DNA of 64,000 nucleotides from Fibrisoma limi BUZ 3. Lineage in GTDB: Bacteria > Bacteroidota > Bacteroidia > Cytophagales > Spirosomataceae. The DNA lies in assembly GCF_000296815.2 (NCBI RefSeq), contig NZ_CAIT01000009.1:1116001-1180000 (forward strand), written 5' to 3'. The notes beneath the pieces were generated by a model, which saw only the letters and a program-made list of their open reading frames with translations, did no database searches and was not told the origin of the DNA. Each line of letters opens with the position of its first letter. Position 1 is the first letter of the stretch. This document shows positions 53,428 through 62,087 of the stretch, piece after piece. A program made the position numbers and the translations under genes.

Positions 53428-54930
53428 TTATCCCAACGACGGACTGCCCGGACGGCGCCCCGCGTGGATGAGCGAATATACGAACACCATGCCGAACCCA
53501 ACCATGAGCATGATGTGCAGGAAGAACATTCGAAAGTCCTGAACGTAGAAAGCCAGCGCCAGTCCACCCAGGAAATAGAGCGTCAGTAGCCCTTCTACTA
53601 CGGTCAGCCAACTGATTTGCCGACTAACGTACTTGTTGGCAGCCCAGCTATCCCGGGCCGATTTGACATTAAATTTTGGGGTACGGACAAACGGAGTTCT
53701 GCGGCCAATGTACCCCTCGACAACGGCGATGGTGTTGTGCAGCGACAGGCCCATCATCAACGACGAGTACATGGGGAAGTACCAGCCGAGCTTGGCTTTA
53801 TTTTCGTGGCTCAGCAGCCAGAAGGGGATACCGTAGAATGAAATCAGAATCAACAGGTTAACCTGAAACATATTGATTACGAAGAATACCCACTCCCACT
53901 CTGGATGGCGGCTGCGAATGTAGATTAGTGGCACACTCATGATACCCAGCACCAATACCAGAATGAACGTAGCGCTGCTGAACAGATGGACGGCAGCATG
54001 TAGCTTCATAGGCAGCGATACGCCCGGCGTTTTCAGCACCTTTACGAACAGCTTGCGGGCACACTCAGCCGCGCCCTTCATCCAGCGGTACTGCTGCGAT
54101 TTCAGCGCGTTCATTGCTACGGGCAACTCGGCCGGGGAGCCGATGTCCTCGCGGTAAACGAACTTCCAACCCCGCAGTTGAGCCCGGTAGCTCAAGTCAA
54201 GGTCTTCGGTCAATGTGTCGCTTTGCCAGCCACCGGCGTCATAGATCGCTTCCTTGCGCCAGACACCGCCCGTTCCGTTGAAATTAGCCAGGAAGCCGGC
54301 TGCATAGCGCCCACTCTGTTCGATGGTAAAATGTGCATTGAGACCAAACGCCTGGAGTTGCGTCATCAGGGAGAAATCCTCGTTCAGGTGCTCCCAGCGA
54401 GTCTGCACGATGGCTACTTTCGGATCGGCAAAATGAGGAACGGTTTTTAGCAGAAAATTGGGGTCCGGCACAAAGTCCGCGTCGAAAATGCTGACAAATT
54501 CGCCTTTGGCAAACTCCAGCCCATAAGCCAGAGCACCCGCTTTGAATCCTTTGCGCTCCGGTCGGCGGACATGCTCAATGTCAAATCCTGCTTGCTTGTA
54601 CTCATTGACCTTTGCCGCAATGATCTCTACCGTCTCGTCGGTTGAATCGTCCAGTACCTGAATCTGAAGTTTGTCTTTCGGGTAACGCAGCTTAACAACC
54701 GAATCGATCAGACGTTCCACTACGTAAAGCTCGTTGTAAACGGGTAGTTGCAGCGTTACTACGGGTAGCGCGTTCCAGTCGATCGCATCAGATGCCAGCA
54801 CGGCAGCCTTCCGTTTTCGTTCGCTACGTAGGTAGATAATAATCAGGCTCAGTTGGCCGCAGTTGTATAGGAACAGCAGCAACAGGGCCAGGCCGTACAG
54901 GACTAAGACGATGATTTCCATAGTTGACAA
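53428..54930 (-). CDS. Cellulose synthase-like family 2 glycosyltransferase
   Basis: The N-terminal helix (EIIVLVLYGLALLLLFLYN) precedes a GT-A domain with the DxD and processive motifs: VLDDSTDET, SIFDADFVP, TEDLDLSYR and QQYRWMKG (QxxRW). Several more membrane segments follow (about 320-400, 440-490). This fits a membrane glycosyltransferase of the CslA/BcsA-like branch, in which the QxxRW motif binds the growing chain. It is 500 residues. It is flanked by a GT2 enzyme upstream and the GT87-like protein downstream. Confidence 0.85.
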   Translation of the reverse strand: MSTMEIIVLVLYGLALLLLFLYNCGQLSLIIIYLRSERKRKAAVLASDAIDWNALPVVTLQLPVYNELYVVERLIDSVVKLRYPKDKLQIQVLDDSTDETVEIIAAKVNEYKQAGFDIEHVRRPERKGFKAGALAYGLEFAKGEFVSIFDADFVPDPNFLLKTVPHFADPKVAIVQTRWEHLNEDFSLMTQLQAFGLNAHFTIEQSGRYAAGFLANFNGTGGVWRKEAIYDAGGWQSDTLTEDLDLSYRAQLRGWKFVYREDIGSPAELPVAMNALKSQQYRWMKGAAECARKLFVKVLKTPGVSLPMKLHAAVHLFSSATFILVLVLGIMSVPLIYIRSRHPEWEWVFFVINMFQVNLLILISFYGIPFWLLSHENKAKLGWYFPMYSSLMMGLSLHNTIAVVEGYIGRRTPFVRTPKFNVKSARDSWAANKYVSRQISWLTVVEGLLTLYFLGGLALAFYVQDFRMFFLHIMLMVGFGMVFVYSLIHAGRRPGSPSLG

Positions 54931-54963
54931 AGCAACAATTCACAACGTTGAGTATTTACTGTG

Positions 54964-55647
54964 TTACAAGTACCTGAATATTGTCGTAATAATCTTGTAT
55001 CCAGCTAAAATCGTTCCCTTCACGGTTCCTGATATTTTAGAAAAGCCGATCCGCTTCCGGTAGCTAACGGGCACTTCAGTAATCCGTAAGCCCTGTTTGG
55101 CGGCCTTCAACTGCATCTCTACGGTCCATCCGTAGGTTAGATCCCGCATGTTCAGGGCCAGCAAACTATCAAACCGAATCGCCCGGAATGGCCCCAGATC
55201 CGTGTAACGAACTCCGTACAGCCAGCGCATGAGCGTTGTGGCCAGCCAGTTTCCAAACACCTGCTGGGGTGTCATGGAGCCGCGCTGCCGGTTGCCCAGC
55301 GCCCGCGATCCAATCACCAGATCGACCTCTCCCGCCAGAATCGGAGCCACCAGGGCTGTCATTTCGCCGGGATAATCGGAGTAATCAGCATCGAGAAAAA
55401 CAACGACATCCGGTTTTTGTTGCCGATTCTGAGCGTAGGCGATACCCCGCAGACACGCTCGTCCGTAGCCCTGAATCGGCTCATTCAGAACAGTGGCCCC
55501 GGCACGGGCCGCTTCTACAGCCGTTTGATCGTTGGAGTTATTGTTTACGACTACAATTTCATCAACTAAGCCGGTGGGTATGTCCCGCACCACATTACCA
55601 ACCGAGTTTTCTTCGTTGAAGGCGGGGATTATGACGAGAATGGACAA
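54964..55647 (-). CDS. DPM1-like family 2 glycosyltransferase
   Basis: The 227-residue soluble GT-A protein resembles dolichyl- or polyprenyl-phosphate mannose synthase: LVIIPAFNEENSVGNVV, EIVVVNNNSNDQT, VVFLDADYSDYPGEM (the DxD motif), IGSRALGNRQRGSM and DLGPFRAIR. It could supply the polyprenyl-phosphate sugar used by the GT87-like enzyme encoded downstream, which is a standard logic for such clusters but inference here. It has no membrane anchor. A long G-rich hairpin lies 16 bases upstream of its ATG. Confidence 0.85.
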   Translation of the reverse strand: MSILVIIPAFNEENSVGNVVRDIPTGLVDEIVVVNNNSNDQTAVEAARAGATVLNEPIQGYGRACLRGIAYAQNRQQKPDVVVFLDADYSDYPGEMTALVAPILAGEVDLVIGSRALGNRQRGSMTPQQVFGNWLATTLMRWLYGVRYTDLGPFRAIRFDSLLALNMRDLTYGWTVEMQLKAAKQGLRITEVPVSYRKRIGFSKISGTVKGTILAGYKIITTIFRYL

Positions 55648-55663
55648 GAGCGATGGGGTTTGG

Positions 55664-55744
55664 GCGTGGGGCTGGGGCGCGGAGCACGGGGCGAAGGGTA
55701 CGTAAAAGCCCTATGCCCCTTGCTCCACGCCCCCAGCCCCACGC
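55664..55744. repeat. 36-bp imperfect hairpin between divergent genes (GGGCGTGGGG family)
   Basis: The arms 55664-55699 and 55709-55744 pair over about 36 bases with a few mismatches and one one-base bulge, around a 10-base loop. The left arm begins GCGTGGGGCTGGGG. It lies between two divergent starts: 16 bases from the GT2 ATG (55647) and 51 bases from the DUF2520 ATG (55796). Because transcription leaves it in both directions it cannot be a terminator for either neighbour. It resembles 22293-22348. Confidence 0.9.
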
Positions 55745-55795
55745 TTTTTCACAAAGGTAACGCACGCCATACAATCAAAAGTCATATACTTGACA

Positions 55796-56599
55796 ATGGA
55801 AATATCGTTTATCGGTGCCGGAAACCTGGCCTGGCACCTCGCTCCTGCGCTGGAAAACGCTGGCCATCACATCAATGAAGTATTCAGCCGACAGTTGCAG
55901 CATGCCCGGCAACTGGTCAGTATACTGTATGATGCCCGTACACATTCGGAACTGAACTTTGCCGACAGTCCATCCAGCCTGTTCATACTGGCCGTTCCCG
56001 ACGATGCCCTCGAAGCAGTCTGCGCCCGGCTTGTGCTGCCCGAAGGCGCTACAATCGTGCATACATCAGGGAGCCAGCCACTCAGTGCGCTGGAACAATG
56101 GATGGCCGTTTACAGCGACATACCCGTCCAGACGGGCGTTTTCTATGCCTTGCAGACGTTTACGAGAGGGCAGCCACCGATGGCGTTTGACGAGATACCG
56201 CTCTGCATCGAATCCAACGACAAAGCAACCGAAACTCAGTTGGTGCAACTGGGCCAGGAACTCAGCGACGTTGTGTACCTGATTAACTCCGAAGAGCGGC
56301 AGATGCTGCACGTAGCGGCTGTTCTGGCCTGTAATTTTACCAATCATCTGATGGCTCTGGCCCGCGACCTGACCACGGCCGAAGGGCTCGAGTTTGATCT
56401 GCTACGTCCGATTATCCGCGAAACATTTCGTAAGGGTCTGGCTGCCGACAATCCGGCCGATGTTCAGACAGGCCCGGCCCGGCGGGGCGATCAGACAACC
56501 ATCAACCGCCATCTGGACTTTTTGTCAACCCGTCCGCAGTTTTACGAAGTGTATCAAGTGCTGACCGAGAGTATTCAACGGCGGTATAATTCGTTATAA
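55796..56599 (+). CDS. Rossmann-like / DUF2520 protein
   Basis: The start is MEISFIGAGNLAWHLAPALE, a dinucleotide-binding Rossmann loop, followed by FILAVPDDALEAV. The C-terminal half is the DUF2520 domain (YSDIPVQTGVFYALQTF, LHVAAVLACNFTNHLMALA and GPARRGDQTTINRHL). Proteins of this build resemble pyrroline-carboxylate or ketopantoate reductase-like folds, but no reaction is established to my knowledge. The ATG at 55796 is chosen; a TTG two codons upstream is also open. It is followed directly by the YCF48-like gene, 4 bases on. Confidence 0.85.
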   Translation: MEISFIGAGNLAWHLAPALENAGHHINEVFSRQLQHARQLVSILYDARTHSELNFADSPSSLFILAVPDDALEAVCARLVLPEGATIVHTSGSQPLSALEQWMAVYSDIPVQTGVFYALQTFTRGQPPMAFDEIPLCIESNDKATETQLVQLGQELSDVVYLINSEERQMLHVAAVLACNFTNHLMALARDLTTAEGLEFDLLRPIIRETFRKGLAADNPADVQTGPARRGDQTTINRHLDFLSTRPQFYEVYQVLTESIQRRYNSL

Positions 56600-56603
56600 T
56601 GGT

Positions 56604-57662
56604 ATGACTTCCCCATTTCGACGCAACCGCTGCGCAATTGCTTTTATTACTTTCTGTGTTTCAGGTCTTTTATTGACTTCGTCTGCTCTGGCTCAATGGC
56701 AACCGCAGAACGTAGGGACCGATGCCAGCTTCCGGGCTGTCAGTGCCGCTAACGAAAAAGTTGTCTGGATTGGGGGTACCCGCGGTACGTTCGTTCACAC
56801 CAGCAACGGCGGTCAATCGTGGGAGCAGGGCCAGGTTCCCGGCGCCGACAGTTGCGACTTCCGCGATGTTCACGCCGTCGACGATCAGACGGCCTACCTG
56901 ATGAGCGCCGGACCGGCCGAAAAAGGCCAGGCACGTATCTACAAAACTACCGACGGTGGCCGGAACTGGACGCAGTTGTACGAAACCAAACAAGCGGGTG
57001 TCTTTTTCGATGGCATGGATTTCTGGGACAAACAGCACGGCATTGTGTTCAGCGATCCTCCGGCTAATGGCAAGTGGTTTATCCTGACGACCGACGACGG
57101 TGGAAAGACCTGGCAGCCCGTTCCGCCCGAAGCCTTGCCCGCTATGCAGCCGAACGAAGCCGCGTTTGCCGCCAGCGGTACCAGTCTGGTTGTTCAGGGC
57201 AAACGAAACGTGTGGATTGCCTCCGGTGGCGGTACGGTCGGCCGGGTTTTCCGCTCCACCGATCGGGGCAAAACCTGGGCCGTGAGTAATACACCGCTGC
57301 CTGCTGGTAGCGCAACGGGACTTTTTGGCCTTCGATTTTTTAACGAGAAGAACGGTATGGCTGTGGGTGGCAATTACCAGCAAACAACCCAGACCGGCCC
57401 AAACGCAGCCATCAGCCGCGATGGTGGCCGCACCTGGCAGGCCGTTTCCCCTACCGACCCGCCTGGCCTCAAAGAAGCCGTTGCGCTGCTGCCCGGCGAC
57501 CGGCTGCTGACCATTGGCCCATCAGGCAGCAGCATTTCCGCCGACCAGGGCCAAACCTGGCAGCGGCTGGACACCGAAGGCTTCCACGCGCTGGCCTGCG
57601 TAAAAGGCACTTGCTACGCCGTAGGGGCCAAAGGTAAAGTGGCGGTGCAGCGGTTCAAATGA
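56604..57662 (+). CDS. YCF48-related / BNR-repeat secreted protein
   Basis: A signal peptide (FITFCVSGLLLTSSALAQ) precedes a beta-propeller with BNR-type Asp-box repeats: TSNGGQSW, TTDGGRNW, TTDDGGKTW, STDRGKTW, SRDGGRTW and SADQGQTW, about six in all. This is the pattern of photosystem II assembly factor-like YCF48 proteins, which in non-photosynthetic bacteria are exported proteins of unknown role. It is 352 residues and starts 4 bases after the DUF2520 stop. Family assignment is secure; function is not. Confidence 0.85.
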   Translation: MTSPFRRNRCAIAFITFCVSGLLLTSSALAQWQPQNVGTDASFRAVSAANEKVVWIGGTRGTFVHTSNGGQSWEQGQVPGADSCDFRDVHAVDDQTAYLMSAGPAEKGQARIYKTTDGGRNWTQLYETKQAGVFFDGMDFWDKQHGIVFSDPPANGKWFILTTDDGGKTWQPVPPEALPAMQPNEAAFAASGTSLVVQGKRNVWIASGGGTVGRVFRSTDRGKTWAVSNTPLPAGSATGLFGLRFFNEKNGMAVGGNYQQTTQTGPNAAISRDGGRTWQAVSPTDPPGLKEAVALLPGDRLLTIGPSGSSISADQGQTWQRLDTEGFHALACVKGTCYAVGAKGKVAVQRFK

Positions 57663-58268
57663 TCAATGGCGGGTGGCGAGTTCGCGACGGATTTTACTCA
57701 GGAATTCGGGCGTAATGCCCAGGTAGGACGCCAGCATGTATTGCGGTACCCGCTGTTCAATGAGTGGGTACCGCTGGCGAAAGTCAAGGTAGCGTTCTTC
57801 GGCCGTCTGGCTGATGGTTGAGAAAATCCGGTTCTGGAAAGCGATGAACGCCTTCTGTAATTTAACGAGGAAGAATCGTTCAAACTTCGGGACGTTGATG
57901 AACAGTTGCTCAATGTCCTTCTTCTCAATCTGCAGCAAATGCGCTTCTTCGATGGCTTCTACATATAACGTAGCAGGCTGTTCGGTCAGCAGGCTCTGAA
58001 AATCCGAAATCCACCAGTCTTCCAGCGCGAAGAGGACATTGTGCTCCTGCCCTTTTGGGTCAATGGCAAAAGCCCGAAGCGTACCCTTCACGACAAAATT
58101 CTCGAATCGGCACACTTCACCCTGTTGCACGAGATACTGCCTACGACGTAGCACACGCGGTTTGAGTATGCTCAGGAAGTACGTTTCTTCCTCCTCGGTG
58201 AGGCTGATCAACTGCTGCACATGGCTCAGAATCCGCTCGTGAGCAGCCGCGGTGTCGAACACTTGCAT
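57663..58268 (-). CDS. Crp/Fnr-family transcriptional regulator
   Basis: The 201-residue protein has a cNMP-binding-like N-terminal domain (RQYLVQQGEVCRFENFVVKGTLRAFAID) and a C-terminal region ending MLASYLGITPEFLSKIRRELA, the winged-helix recognition helix of the CRP/FNR superfamily. The Glu/Arg pocket of classical CAP is not conserved. The ATG at 58268 (MQVFDTAAAH) is preferred over an earlier TTG-type start. It is convergent with the YCF48-like gene (end to end) and co-directional with DoxX, so it may regulate that stretch. Confidence 0.85.
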   Translation of the reverse strand: MQVFDTAAAHERILSHVQQLISLTEEEETYFLSILKPRVLRRRQYLVQQGEVCRFENFVVKGTLRAFAIDPKGQEHNVLFALEDWWISDFQSLLTEQPATLYVEAIEEAHLLQIEKKDIEQLFINVPKFERFFLVKLQKAFIAFQNRIFSTISQTAEERYLDFRQRYPLIEQRVPQYMLASYLGITPEFLSKIRRELATRH

Positions 58269-58374
58269 AACCACAGACGACAGCAACCCGACAGGGCCGG
58301 GTTGCGAGTTAGTTTGCCGGTAAATATGGCAAATTACGTCTGCTTAAAACAAGTCGCTGGTAGCCGCCGGGCCT

Positions 58375-58854
58375 TTATTTCGCCAGTTTACTGTCCAGAG
58401 ACAGTTTACCCCCGCCCGATATGAGCAGCGAAACGGCCATCGCTACGATCAGCAGATGATACTCATAGCCCTCGCCCGGCTGGCTACCGTTCCAGTTCAT
58501 AAAGAAACCAATTGCTACGTGTGCTGTCAGAATGATGCCGGTGAACAGCAGACTGATCAGGACACCCACGACGCGGGTAAACAGGCCGGCAACGAGCAGG
58601 AAGGGCGAGAGAAACTCAATCAGTATAATACTAAGCGCCAGCAGATACGGCAGATTAACCGTTTCCGTGAAATACTGCATCGTTCCATCAAAGCCATACC
58701 CACCGAACCAACCGAATAGTTTCTGGGCACCGTGGGGAAACAAGACCAGCGCCAGCATCAGGCGAATCACGAGAGGTGCAGCCTCATCATTCGTGGCCAC
58801 CACCCAGCGTAGGGGAAAAACCGGCGTTTCGTCCGGTACGGTCAGCGTTTTCAT
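58375..58854 (-). CDS. DoxX family membrane protein
   Basis: The 159-residue protein has four hydrophobic helices and typical DoxX sequence: VIRLMLALVLFPHGAQKLFGWFGG, LLALSIILIEFLSPFLLVAGLF, FTGIILTAHVAIGFFMNW and YHLLIVAMAVSLLISGGGKLSLD. DoxX proteins are associated with redox and stress defence, often with a membrane quinol role, although biochemical evidence is limited. It lies 107 bases upstream of the Crp/Fnr regulator on the same strand and 41 bases after a SnoaL-like gene. Confidence 0.9.
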   Translation of the reverse strand: MKTLTVPDETPVFPLRWVVATNDEAAPLVIRLMLALVLFPHGAQKLFGWFGGYGFDGTMQYFTETVNLPYLLALSIILIEFLSPFLLVAGLFTRVVGVLISLLFTGIILTAHVAIGFFMNWNGSQPGEGYEYHLLIVAMAVSLLISGGGKLSLDSKLAK

Positions 58855-58894
58855 GCGTAATTTTTGTTAGATCCTCCACTTACTTCATGATACG

Positions 58895-59245
58895 TTATCC
58901 GGCGTAGTAAAACTTCTCGCGGATGATCCGCCCATCTTTCCATTCCTGCACCGACACGTGTTTGTACTGCTTATGCCCCCACTCGCAATGCGTGTAGTCG
59001 TACTGCCATTCGACAAACGAGTGATTCTCGCTGGCTGACGTTTTCAGTGGCACGGCCGAAAAATTTGATACGTTGGCTTCGAAGTCGGCTTCGCGCTCAT
59101 AGTTAGCCTGCTTGCCGATCATGGGTGCCTGCTCATTTTCCTGCATCACCACGTCGTCGTGGTAGTACGTATCGAAGGCGTGCAGGATGTGCCCTTGCTG
59201 AACCAGACGGTTCAGGCCCATCAGCTTTTCCAGGGTAGTTTGCAT
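58895..59245 (-). CDS. SnoaL-like (NTF2-fold) protein
   Basis: This 116-residue protein has the NTF2-fold pattern: the helix LVQQGHILHAFDTYYHDDVVM, then QENEQAPMIGKQ and the strands HSFVEWQYDYTH, YKHVSVQEWKDGRIIREKFYY. No signal peptide is present. It heads the transcript that continues into DoxX, and a strong TAGTTTTG promoter lies upstream (59277-59304). SnoaL-like proteins are often enzymes or ligand binders of unknown substrate. Confidence 0.8.
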   Translation of the reverse strand: MQTTLEKLMGLNRLVQQGHILHAFDTYYHDDVVMQENEQAPMIGKQANYEREADFEANVSNFSAVPLKTSASENHSFVEWQYDYTHCEWGHKQYKHVSVQEWKDGRIIREKFYYAG

Positions 59246-59276
59246 GATTTGTGTTGTTTTTGTTGCTTAACTGATG

Positions 59277-59304
59277 CAAAACTACCGCCCCGCCTGGGTC
59301 CAAA
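59277..59304 (-). promoter_or_regulatory. Bacteroidota-type promoter for the SnoaL-like/DoxX genes
   Basis: On the minus strand TTTG (59304-59301) is followed after 16 bases by TAGTTTTG (59284-59277), matching the -33/-7 consensus with a slightly short spacer. The start of transcription would be near 59270, about 25 bases above the ATG at 59245. Confidence 0.55.
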
Positions 59305-59349
59305 ACGATGAAGTATCTTAAGAAAAACGGTTGAACTAGATTAAGAAAA

Positions 59350-59375
59350 AGGCCTACGATCGATCGTTATAGCCT
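59350..59375. promoter_or_regulatory. Dyad-symmetric site in the divergent spacer
   Basis: The 12-bp palindrome ACGATCGATCGT (59356-59367) is flanked by AGGC and GCCT in mirrored positions, giving a 26-base dyad. It lies between the SnoaL-like gene (minus) and the HExxH-MORN gene (plus), where an operator would be expected. No regulator is linked to it by sequence. Confidence 0.35.
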
Positions 59376-59464
59376 AAAGTTGAACGGTCGCCAGCGTCGA
59401 TTTACAATGCCTGCCTAGTTCTGTTCGTTATTCTGCCGTGATGAACGATTAACCCCACCCGGTT

Positions 59465-60592
59465 ATGAACGTGAAAGCGGTTTTATACGTAACTACGCTC
59501 GTTTTAGGGGCAACCGGCTCTTTGTCAGCTCAAGCCCCGACCCGCCAGCCGATGCTGGTTTCCGAATCTTTTACCTGCAATTTCACCGGCGCGGCCGTGA
59601 ATCCGCAGGTTCTCTGTAACTACATGGCGTACACCTCCAATGGCCACGCCGAACGTGTTGTCGACCGGATCCTGAAGCCTATTGGGTTGCTGCGTAATTT
59701 TAAGATTATGGAGTGTGCCAATACCCAGAACTGCTTTGCTACGGTCGTGAAGGGGCAGCGGTTTATCATCTACGACGGTGCGTTTATGCAACGAATCGAA
59801 GATGCCACCGAAACCGACTGGTCGGCTATCAGCGTCATGGCGCACGAAATTGGCCACCACCTCCAGGGCCATACCATCGACGGAAAAGGCGGTCAACCGT
59901 TGAAAGAGATTGAAGCCGATAAGTTTTCGGGCTTTGTGCTACACCAGCTTGGAGCATCGCTTGACGAATCACTGGTAGCCATCAAGCTACTTGGTAATGA
60001 ACACGCCACCTCGACGCACCCGGCCAAACCCGCCCGTATCGAGGCAATCCGTAAAGGCTGGCTCGAAGCCGAAGAACTGTATCCGAAATGGAAATCGGCA
60101 AACAAACCGGCCGTAGCGACCGCGCCGAAACCCATTGCCGACGACGAAACTACTGTCTCAGCTCGCCCCACTACGCCTACTCGTACCAACACATCCGTCC
60201 GTACGGTTGGCTGCGTTTCCGGCGACTGTGAGGATGGCCGCGGGGTTTTCGTGTACCCCACCCGCGAGCGTTACGCCGGCGAATTTGAAGAAGGCGACAA
60301 ACACGGCGAAGGCACGGAATATTACGCCGATGGTAAGATTAAATACAAAGGCAACTTCCGCGACAACGTCCGTTCCGACTACGGTGTGTACTACTACCGC
60401 AATGGCGACCGCTACGCAGGCTGGTTCCAGAAGAACGTACCAAACGGCAAAGGCGTGTATTACTTCGCCGACGGGGACCGGTTTGTTGGCTACTTCAAAA
60501 ATGGGCAGCGCAACGGTCCGGGCATGCTTTACAACGCCGACGGCACCAAGGAAGAAGAAGGCGTCTACGAACAAGACCAGAAGGTGAGGTAA
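59465..60592 (+). CDS. Exported HExxH metalloprotease fused to MORN repeats
   Basis: A signal peptide (MNVKAVLYVTTLVLGATGSLS-A-QA) leads into a peptidase domain of the M48-like type: a membrane-proximal segment, then HEIGHH with zinc ligands His127 and His131 and catalytic Glu128, and a downstream EIEADKFSG (Glu150) as the likely third ligand. A Pro- and Thr-rich linker at about 205-250 follows. From about 255 to the end there are four or five MORN repeats (FVYPTRERYAGEFEEG, KYKGNFRDN, DRYAGWFQKNVPNGKG, DRFVGYFKNGQRNGPG). MORN repeats usually bind lipids or proteins. The pairing of a peptidase with MORN repeats is unusual. It ends 5 bases before a 37-bp perfect hairpin. Confidence 0.8.
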   Translation: MNVKAVLYVTTLVLGATGSLSAQAPTRQPMLVSESFTCNFTGAAVNPQVLCNYMAYTSNGHAERVVDRILKPIGLLRNFKIMECANTQNCFATVVKGQRFIIYDGAFMQRIEDATETDWSAISVMAHEIGHHLQGHTIDGKGGQPLKEIEADKFSGFVLHQLGASLDESLVAIKLLGNEHATSTHPAKPARIEAIRKGWLEAEELYPKWKSANKPAVATAPKPIADDETTVSARPTTPTRTNTSVRTVGCVSGDCEDGRGVFVYPTRERYAGEFEEGDKHGEGTEYYADGKIKYKGNFRDNVRSDYGVYYYRNGDRYAGWFQKNVPNGKGVYYFADGDRFVGYFKNGQRNGPGMLYNADGTKEEEGVYEQDQKVR

Positions 60593-60597
60593 AAAAA

Positions 60598-60682
60598 AGG
60601 AGAAAAGGAGGAAGGGTAGGAAAGGAGAAAGGAAACTGTAGCGGCTTCCTTTCTCCTTTCCTACCCTTCCTCCTTTTCTCCT
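60598..60682. repeat. Perfect 37-bp gene-junction hairpin (AGGA family)
   Basis: The arms 60598-60634 and 60646-60682 are exact reverse complements over 37 bases with an 11-base loop. The left arm is pure purine except one T (AGGAGAAAAGGAGGAAGGG and on). The plus strand shows eight A residues just before it, giving a T-tract for the minus direction. It separates convergent genes: 5 bases from the MORN gene stop and directly against the rocD stop. The sequence is similar to 20559-20640. Confidence 0.95.
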
Positions 60683-61930
60683 CTAAAAATTAAGAATCGT
60701 CTTTTCAATAATATCGCAGGCTTCGTGCACCTGATCTTCGTTGATAACGAGTGGGGGCGCGAACCGAATCTTGTCGCCATGGGTTGGCTTGGTCAGCAGC
60801 CCATTGTCGCGGAGTTTCAGGCAGATTTCCCAGGCGGTTTCTTTGCCATATTCCGGGCGCTCGCTGATCACAATCGCGTTCAGCAGGCCCTTGCCCCGTA
60901 CCGATTTGACCAGTTCCGTTTTCTGACTCAGGGCCGTCATCCGGCTCCGGAAAACCTCACCCATCGCCATCGCGTTGTCGGCCAGGTTTTCGTCTTTTAC
61001 TACCTGAAGCGCTTCCATCGTCACGGCGCAGGCCAACGGGTTGCCGCCGTACGTACTGCCGTGTTCGCCGGGTTTGATTGTCAGCATTACCTCATCGGAC
61101 GTCAACACGGCCGATACCGGCATCGTCCCACCCGACAGGGCTTTCCCCAGTACGAGCAGATCCGGTTTTACCTCTTCGTAATCGCAGGCCAGGCGTTTAC
61201 CCGTCCGGCCGATACCGGTCTGCACTTCGTCGGCAATGAACAGTACGTTGTATTTGGTGCATAGCTCGCGCACACCCCGCAGATAGCCTTCGTCCGGCAC
61301 CACAACCCCGGCTTCACCCTGGATTGGCTCAACCATGAAGCCCGCAATGTTCGGATCACGCTTGAAGGTCTCCTCCAGCGCAGTCAGGTCGTTATATGGA
61401 ATAATGATGTAACCCGGCAACAGTGGCCCAAAATCGCGGGTGCTGCTCGGGTCAGTGGACGAGGAGATAGCCGCCAGCGTACGGCCCCAGAAATTGCCGG
61501 CCGCGTAGACCGTTTTAGCCTGATCCTGGGGAATACCTTTCACCAGGTACGCCCATTTCCGGGTCAGCTTCAAGGCGGTTTCGCCCCCTTCGGCACCCGA
61601 GTTCATTAATAAGGCTTTGTCATAGCCAAAGTACTCACACAGGAATTTCTCGCAGATACCCGTCTTATCGTTGTAGAAAGCCCGCGAGGTTAGGGTCAAT
61701 CGCTGCGCCTGCTGGATAAACGCATTAATGATACGTGGGTGGCAGTGTCCCTGGCTAACGGCACTATAGGCTGAGAGGAAGTCAAAGTACCGTTTGTTTT
61801 CTACGTCCCAGACAAATACGCCTTCGCCCCGCGTCAGAACGACCGGAACGGGGTGGTAGTTATGAGCGCCGTAGTTCCACTCAAGTTGCATGGCCTGTTC
61901 TGTGGCCGAGATAGGCAGTGCGGTTTCCAT
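60683..61930 (-). CDS. rocD: Ornithine aminotransferase
   Basis: RocD is a class III PLP enzyme that converts L-ornithine and 2-oxoglutarate to glutamate semialdehyde and glutamate. Sequence features are [17 protein letters not shown] (PLP phosphate), [28 protein letters not shown], and LGKALSGG with Lys263 forming the internal aldimine. The N-terminal [13 protein letters not shown] is typical of ornithine aminotransferases. The length is 415 residues. It is convergent with the MORN gene. Confidence 0.93.
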   Translation of the reverse strand: METALPISATEQAMQLEWNYGAHNYHPVPVVLTRGEGVFVWDVENKRYFDFLSAYSAVSQGHCHPRIINAFIQQAQRLTLTSRAFYNDKTGICEKFLCEYFGYDKALLMNSGAEGGETALKLTRKWAYLVKGIPQDQAKTVYAAGNFWGRTLAAISSSTDPSSTRDFGPLLPGYIIIPYNDLTALEETFKRDPNIAGFMVEPIQGEAGVVVPDEGYLRGVRELCTKYNVLFIADEVQTGIGRTGKRLACDYEEVKPDLLVLGKALSGGTMPVSAVLTSDEVMLTIKPGEHGSTYGGNPLACAVTMEALQVVKDENLADNAMAMGEVFRSRMTALSQKTELVKSVRGKGLLNAIVISERPEYGKETAWEICLKLRDNGLLTKPTHGDKIRFAPPLVINEDQVHEACDIIEKTILNF

Positions 61931-62087
61931 AGCAGTACGAATAATTAGTGGTGAACAGTTGATGAAGGGGTATTAAATTATAGAACCAACCGTTTAAACA
62001 GTTCGTTCCTTTCAAAAATAGCCTGAATTAGGGAGAAGGCAAAACCCAACCTGCTTCATCTCCACAGGGTTAATACAGATATAACAT

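Noticed and set aside
20559-60682. CRISPR array as an explanation of the repeats
   Set aside because: The repeats are single inverted pairs with different sequences at each locus; there are no regularly spaced identical direct repeats or spacers, and no cas genes.
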